The position numbers and the translations under genes were made by a program. The notes under the pieces were generated by a model that did no database searches, was not told the DNA's origin, and saw only the letters and a program-made list of their open reading frames with translations. Below are positions 61,715 through 64,000 of a DNA stretch of 64,000 bases, piece after piece. The stretch is from Chitinophagales bacterium (GTDB taxonomy: Bacteria; Bacteroidota; Bacteroidia; Chitinophagales; UBA2359), in the NCBI GenBank assembly GCA_020636475.1, contig JACJXU010000005.1, positions 1 to 64,000 on the forward strand, given 5' to 3'. Numbering within the stretch: the first letter of the stretch is position 1; each line of letters begins with the position of its first letter.

Positions 61715-63379
61715 CTAATTTTTATTAATACCCGGCAAAGCGTTTATAATAACAGGGTCTCGTTTGTAAATATCTTCCTGAAAAAATCAAAGCTCCTTGT
61801 CATTTACCCAGGCCGTAAAATAAAGCAAATCTATCGGAACAGGCTTTTCCAAGTTTACACGGGTATTTTTGCCTTTTGTCAATAGTTTGGGCTATTTTTT
61901 CTACGTCCCATTTAGTATCTTGTAGCAAATATTCGGCTAATTCTAAGGGTTTTTCTAAGCGCACACAGCCATGGCTAAAAGCACGCGATGCCTTATTAAA
62001 CAGGCTTTTGGACGGCGTATCGTGCAGATACACATCGTATTCGTTGGGAAAGAGAAACTTCACAACGCCCAAAGCATTATTAGTGCCGGGCTTTTGCCGA
62101 ACGGTGTAGCGAAAGTTGCGGGCACTTACACCCGACCAATCTACGTGTTGAGGATTGACCGCTTTTTCCACCTGACAGCAATTCCATATTTTGGCTTTCC
62201 AAATAATAAGCATTTTTTTCGCAGTTTGGGCAGTATTTCATTGCTGGCAATACTATACGGCACCGTCCAGTAAGGATTAAATTCCAAGTATTCAATTTGG
62301 TCGCTAAAAACAGGCGTTTGGCTAAAGGGCTTGCCCACACATACCCTTTTCTGAAAAATAAGTTTATTATCTTCCAGCATGTACATAGTAAAATTGGCAA
62401 TGTTTACTAATACGTGTCTGCCATAAAATTGCGTGGAAGCCATCGCCACCGTTCCATATTTATTTTGATGGTTTTTATTTTTTCGGCAAAGGTAATATTG
62501 AGTTTTTTGATGGTTTGCTCGCCCACAACACTATCTGCTTCCAAACCAAAAGCGCGTTGAAATACAGCAAGTTGGTCTGACAATATTCCACCGTAAATGT
62601 ATTGCGTAGAGTCGTCTTTGTCGGGATAATCGTGGGTATAATATTGAAGCTGTGTCAAGCGTTTTCGCAATTCAGGCACCCATTCGCTGCTGTCGCCTAC
62701 GGCTAATTTTAGTTCTTTGGGCAAAATAATTTCTTCGGGCGTATTTTGCAGCAGTTCGCGAAAATAAGCCAAATTGTTTTTTAATATAGCATAATCGTTT
62801 ATCGGGGGCTCTAATTTTTCAAAAAGCAGGAATTATTTCATTGGTCGCTTCCTCCACCAAAGGCTTTATTAAAAAGGGATTATCGCGACTAATTTCCCAA
62901 CGAAAAGGCAGACTTGTGGGATTAATACAACCAAAACGAATATCGCGGGCATACTTATACGCAGCATCGGTTATAAGCAACTCATAAGCAAGCATTTCGT
63001 CTTGGTGCGCAGAAAGGTAAGCTATAAATAAATTATCTAATTTATTAAGCAAAGCGGTATGATAATAACGCGCGTCTAATCCTTGTGCGGGCGCATCTGA
63101 AATAATGGAAATTATTTGATGTCCGGCATCTGTTAGCGTAGTACCATCAAACCATACCGCTTTGCATTGGGCTTCCCGATAGAATAAAAACAATACTATC
63201 CGGAAAAAAAGACTTTCGTCTAATATCAGTGGGGTAGGTGTACTATCATTACAAAAAGTTGGGTCTGTTGTCACGAAATCGCACAGCATTTTATCGAATG
63301 CCGATTGACTTTTAGCAGAAAATACAACTAAAAATAAGAAAGCAAACAAGAGGCATTTTTTTATCATACAGAAAAGCAA
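61715..63379 (-). pseudogene. L,D-transpeptidase (YcbB/LdtD-like), frameshifted
   Basis: Fragments in different frames join to one ~550-residue YcbB-like protein. N-terminal piece (63379-62819): signal peptide and scaffold domain ending LVEEATNEIIPAF. Peptidoglycan-binding piece (62772-62407): SSEWVPELRKRLTQLQYY, GGILSDQLAVFQRAFGLEADSVVGEQTIKKLN. Catalytic YkuD pieces (62449-62141, 62213-61800): RHVLVNIANF, EFNPYWTVPYSIASNEILP, SRAFSHGCVRLEKPLELAEYLL with the catalytic Cys still present. Breaks: extra base in the run at 62821-62825, a missing base near 62420-62422, extra bases in runs at 62213-62219, 62163-62167 and 61874-61877, and a TGA at 61787-61789. Intact members form 3-3 cross-links in peptidoglycan. 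Genuine decay is likelier than sequencing error, because all other genes here are clean, but five indels, four in homopolymers, leave some doubt. Confidence 0.85.
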
Positions 63380-63756
63380 GTTTTAAGCGTTGAAGGTATT
63401 GATGATTGTGTGTATTGATGAGATATATTTTCCGCAAAGTGATTAAAACGTGCATACCGCTTTGTCATTTTTACTAATGCTTTCTTAGAACAATTACTTT
63501 TTGATATAGACAACCGCTTTTGAATTTGGTAACGGCTTTTATTGAAAAAAAAGTAATTATTTTTTAAAAAAAGTAAAAAAAAAGGCTGATTAGCCCTTAT
63601 CCTATGCAAAATAAGCACTTTGGGGCGATTGTTTTATGATTTTGCATAAGTATTGAAAGCAAAAATTTTAGTCGAAAAATCTTTAATATTTTTTTTGGCA
63701 TACTTGTTGGTGTACACTAATTCGTTCAGAAATCTAAAAAATTATTAACGTATAAA
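63380..63756. other. Intergenic region before the glucosaminidase gene
   Basis: 377 bp, strongly AT-rich with long A and T runs. A small hairpin GGCT-GATT-AGCC at 63584-63595 sits beside an A-run and could end leftward transcripts. An 84-codon open frame at 63364-63618 on the minus strand has no recognisable features and I leave it out. No clear promoter element found. Confidence 0.4.
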
Positions 63757-64000
63757 ATGTTTTCAACCATGTGTTCTTATTTACGAAATCCGCTCTTAGT
63801 TTTAAGTGTATTTTTGCTTAATATAAGTTTTATACAACTTGCTAATGCAAGTAATCAGTTTTTGCCCGACGATAGTAAAAATGTAATGTACATAAATACG
63901 TACAAGCACTTGGCATTAAAAGAAATGCAGCGTAGTCGTATTCCCGCCAGTATTACTTTGGCGCAAGCTATTTTAGAGTCGAATGCCGGATATAGTTATT
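63757..64000 (+). CDS. Glucosaminidase-domain (FlgJ/LytG-like) exported protein, partial
   Basis: 81 codons to the right edge. Hydrophobic signal sequence (LLVLSVFLLNISFIQLANA), then NTYKHLALKEMQRSRIPASITLAQAILESNAGYS, the conserved start of the mannosyl-glycoprotein endo-beta-N-acetylglucosaminidase domain with its catalytic Glu in AILESNAG. Cleaves peptidoglycan glycan chains. In Bacteroidota such proteins often carry LysM repeats further on; that part lies beyond the window. Start at 63757 or an in-frame ATG at 63769. Confidence 0.82.
   Translation, partial: MFSTMCSYLRNPLLVLSVFLLNISFIQLANASNQFLPDDSKNVMYINTYKHLALKEMQRSRIPASITLAQAILESNAGYSY

Noticed and set aside
63364..63618. 84-codon minus-strand frame before the glucosaminidase
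   Set aside because: Low-complexity Phe/Asn/Lys-rich composition from AT-rich DNA, overlaps the start of the L,D-transpeptidase remnant, no homology recognised.

Overview
The window is a 64 kb piece of a Bacteroidota chromosome of low GC (roughly 40% by eye). The evidence is a complete type IX secretion / gliding core (PorP/SprF-type protein, then gldK-gldL-gldM-gldN), five secreted proteins with C-terminal type IX sorting domains plus a giant surface protein, a bacillithiol gene (bshA), Bacteroidota-only families (DUF4271, PorP/SprF), and promoters of the TAnnTTTG type, found for example upstream of tRNA-Val and the Fur-family gene. I cannot assign a genus.

Layout. 1-7959 (-): the N-terminal 2653 residues of a giant cysteine-rich tandem-repeat surface protein that runs off the left edge. 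8297-12273: tRNA-Val, an outer-membrane barrel pair, a HAD phosphatase, tRNA-Phe. 12517-14191: LemA lipoprotein, a small lipoprotein and a Fur-family regulator whose promoter region is tandemly duplicated (93 bp). 14222-25426: four type IX cargo proteins and tatC. 25519-33227: envelope genes (GT-C glycosyltransferase, bshA, WecA/MraY-like transferase, and a PAP2 - acyltransferase - LpxH - beta-propeller operon; DUF3108). 33241-38475: RNase G, a Tyr-rich protein with 18-residue tandem repeats, a GT2 glycosyltransferase and a FemAB-like protein. 38617-50052: PorP/SprF protein, Omp85-like protein, DUF4271, hemD, second PorP/SprF protein and gldKLMN. 50141-54508: peroxiredoxin, PP2C phosphatase divergent from a coiled-coil/VWA membrane protein, gcvH. 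54793-56839: two tandem TonB-like proteins. 56995-58550: a nitric-oxide-defence operon (truncated hemoglobin, membrane protein, RIC/YtfE) behind a perfect palindrome. 59084-64000: another type IX cargo, YjbR protein, a decayed L,D-transpeptidase and the start of a glucosaminidase.

The most unusual feature is a family of ~285-385 bp interspersed non-coding repeats, four copies in this window (19473, 39961, 58701, 61014). They have imperfect ~29 bp terminal inverted repeats, an 8-bp-stem hairpin with a variable 5-nt loop, a second hairpin, and a third whose arms show compensatory base changes between copies. They carry no transposase and look like MITE-like or structured RNA/DNA repeats.

Functionally the window joins the secretion motor (GldL/GldM), its outer-membrane ring (GldK/GldN), outer-membrane accessory proteins and several of its cargo proteins. 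No CRISPR array, prophage, rRNA or transposase gene was seen.
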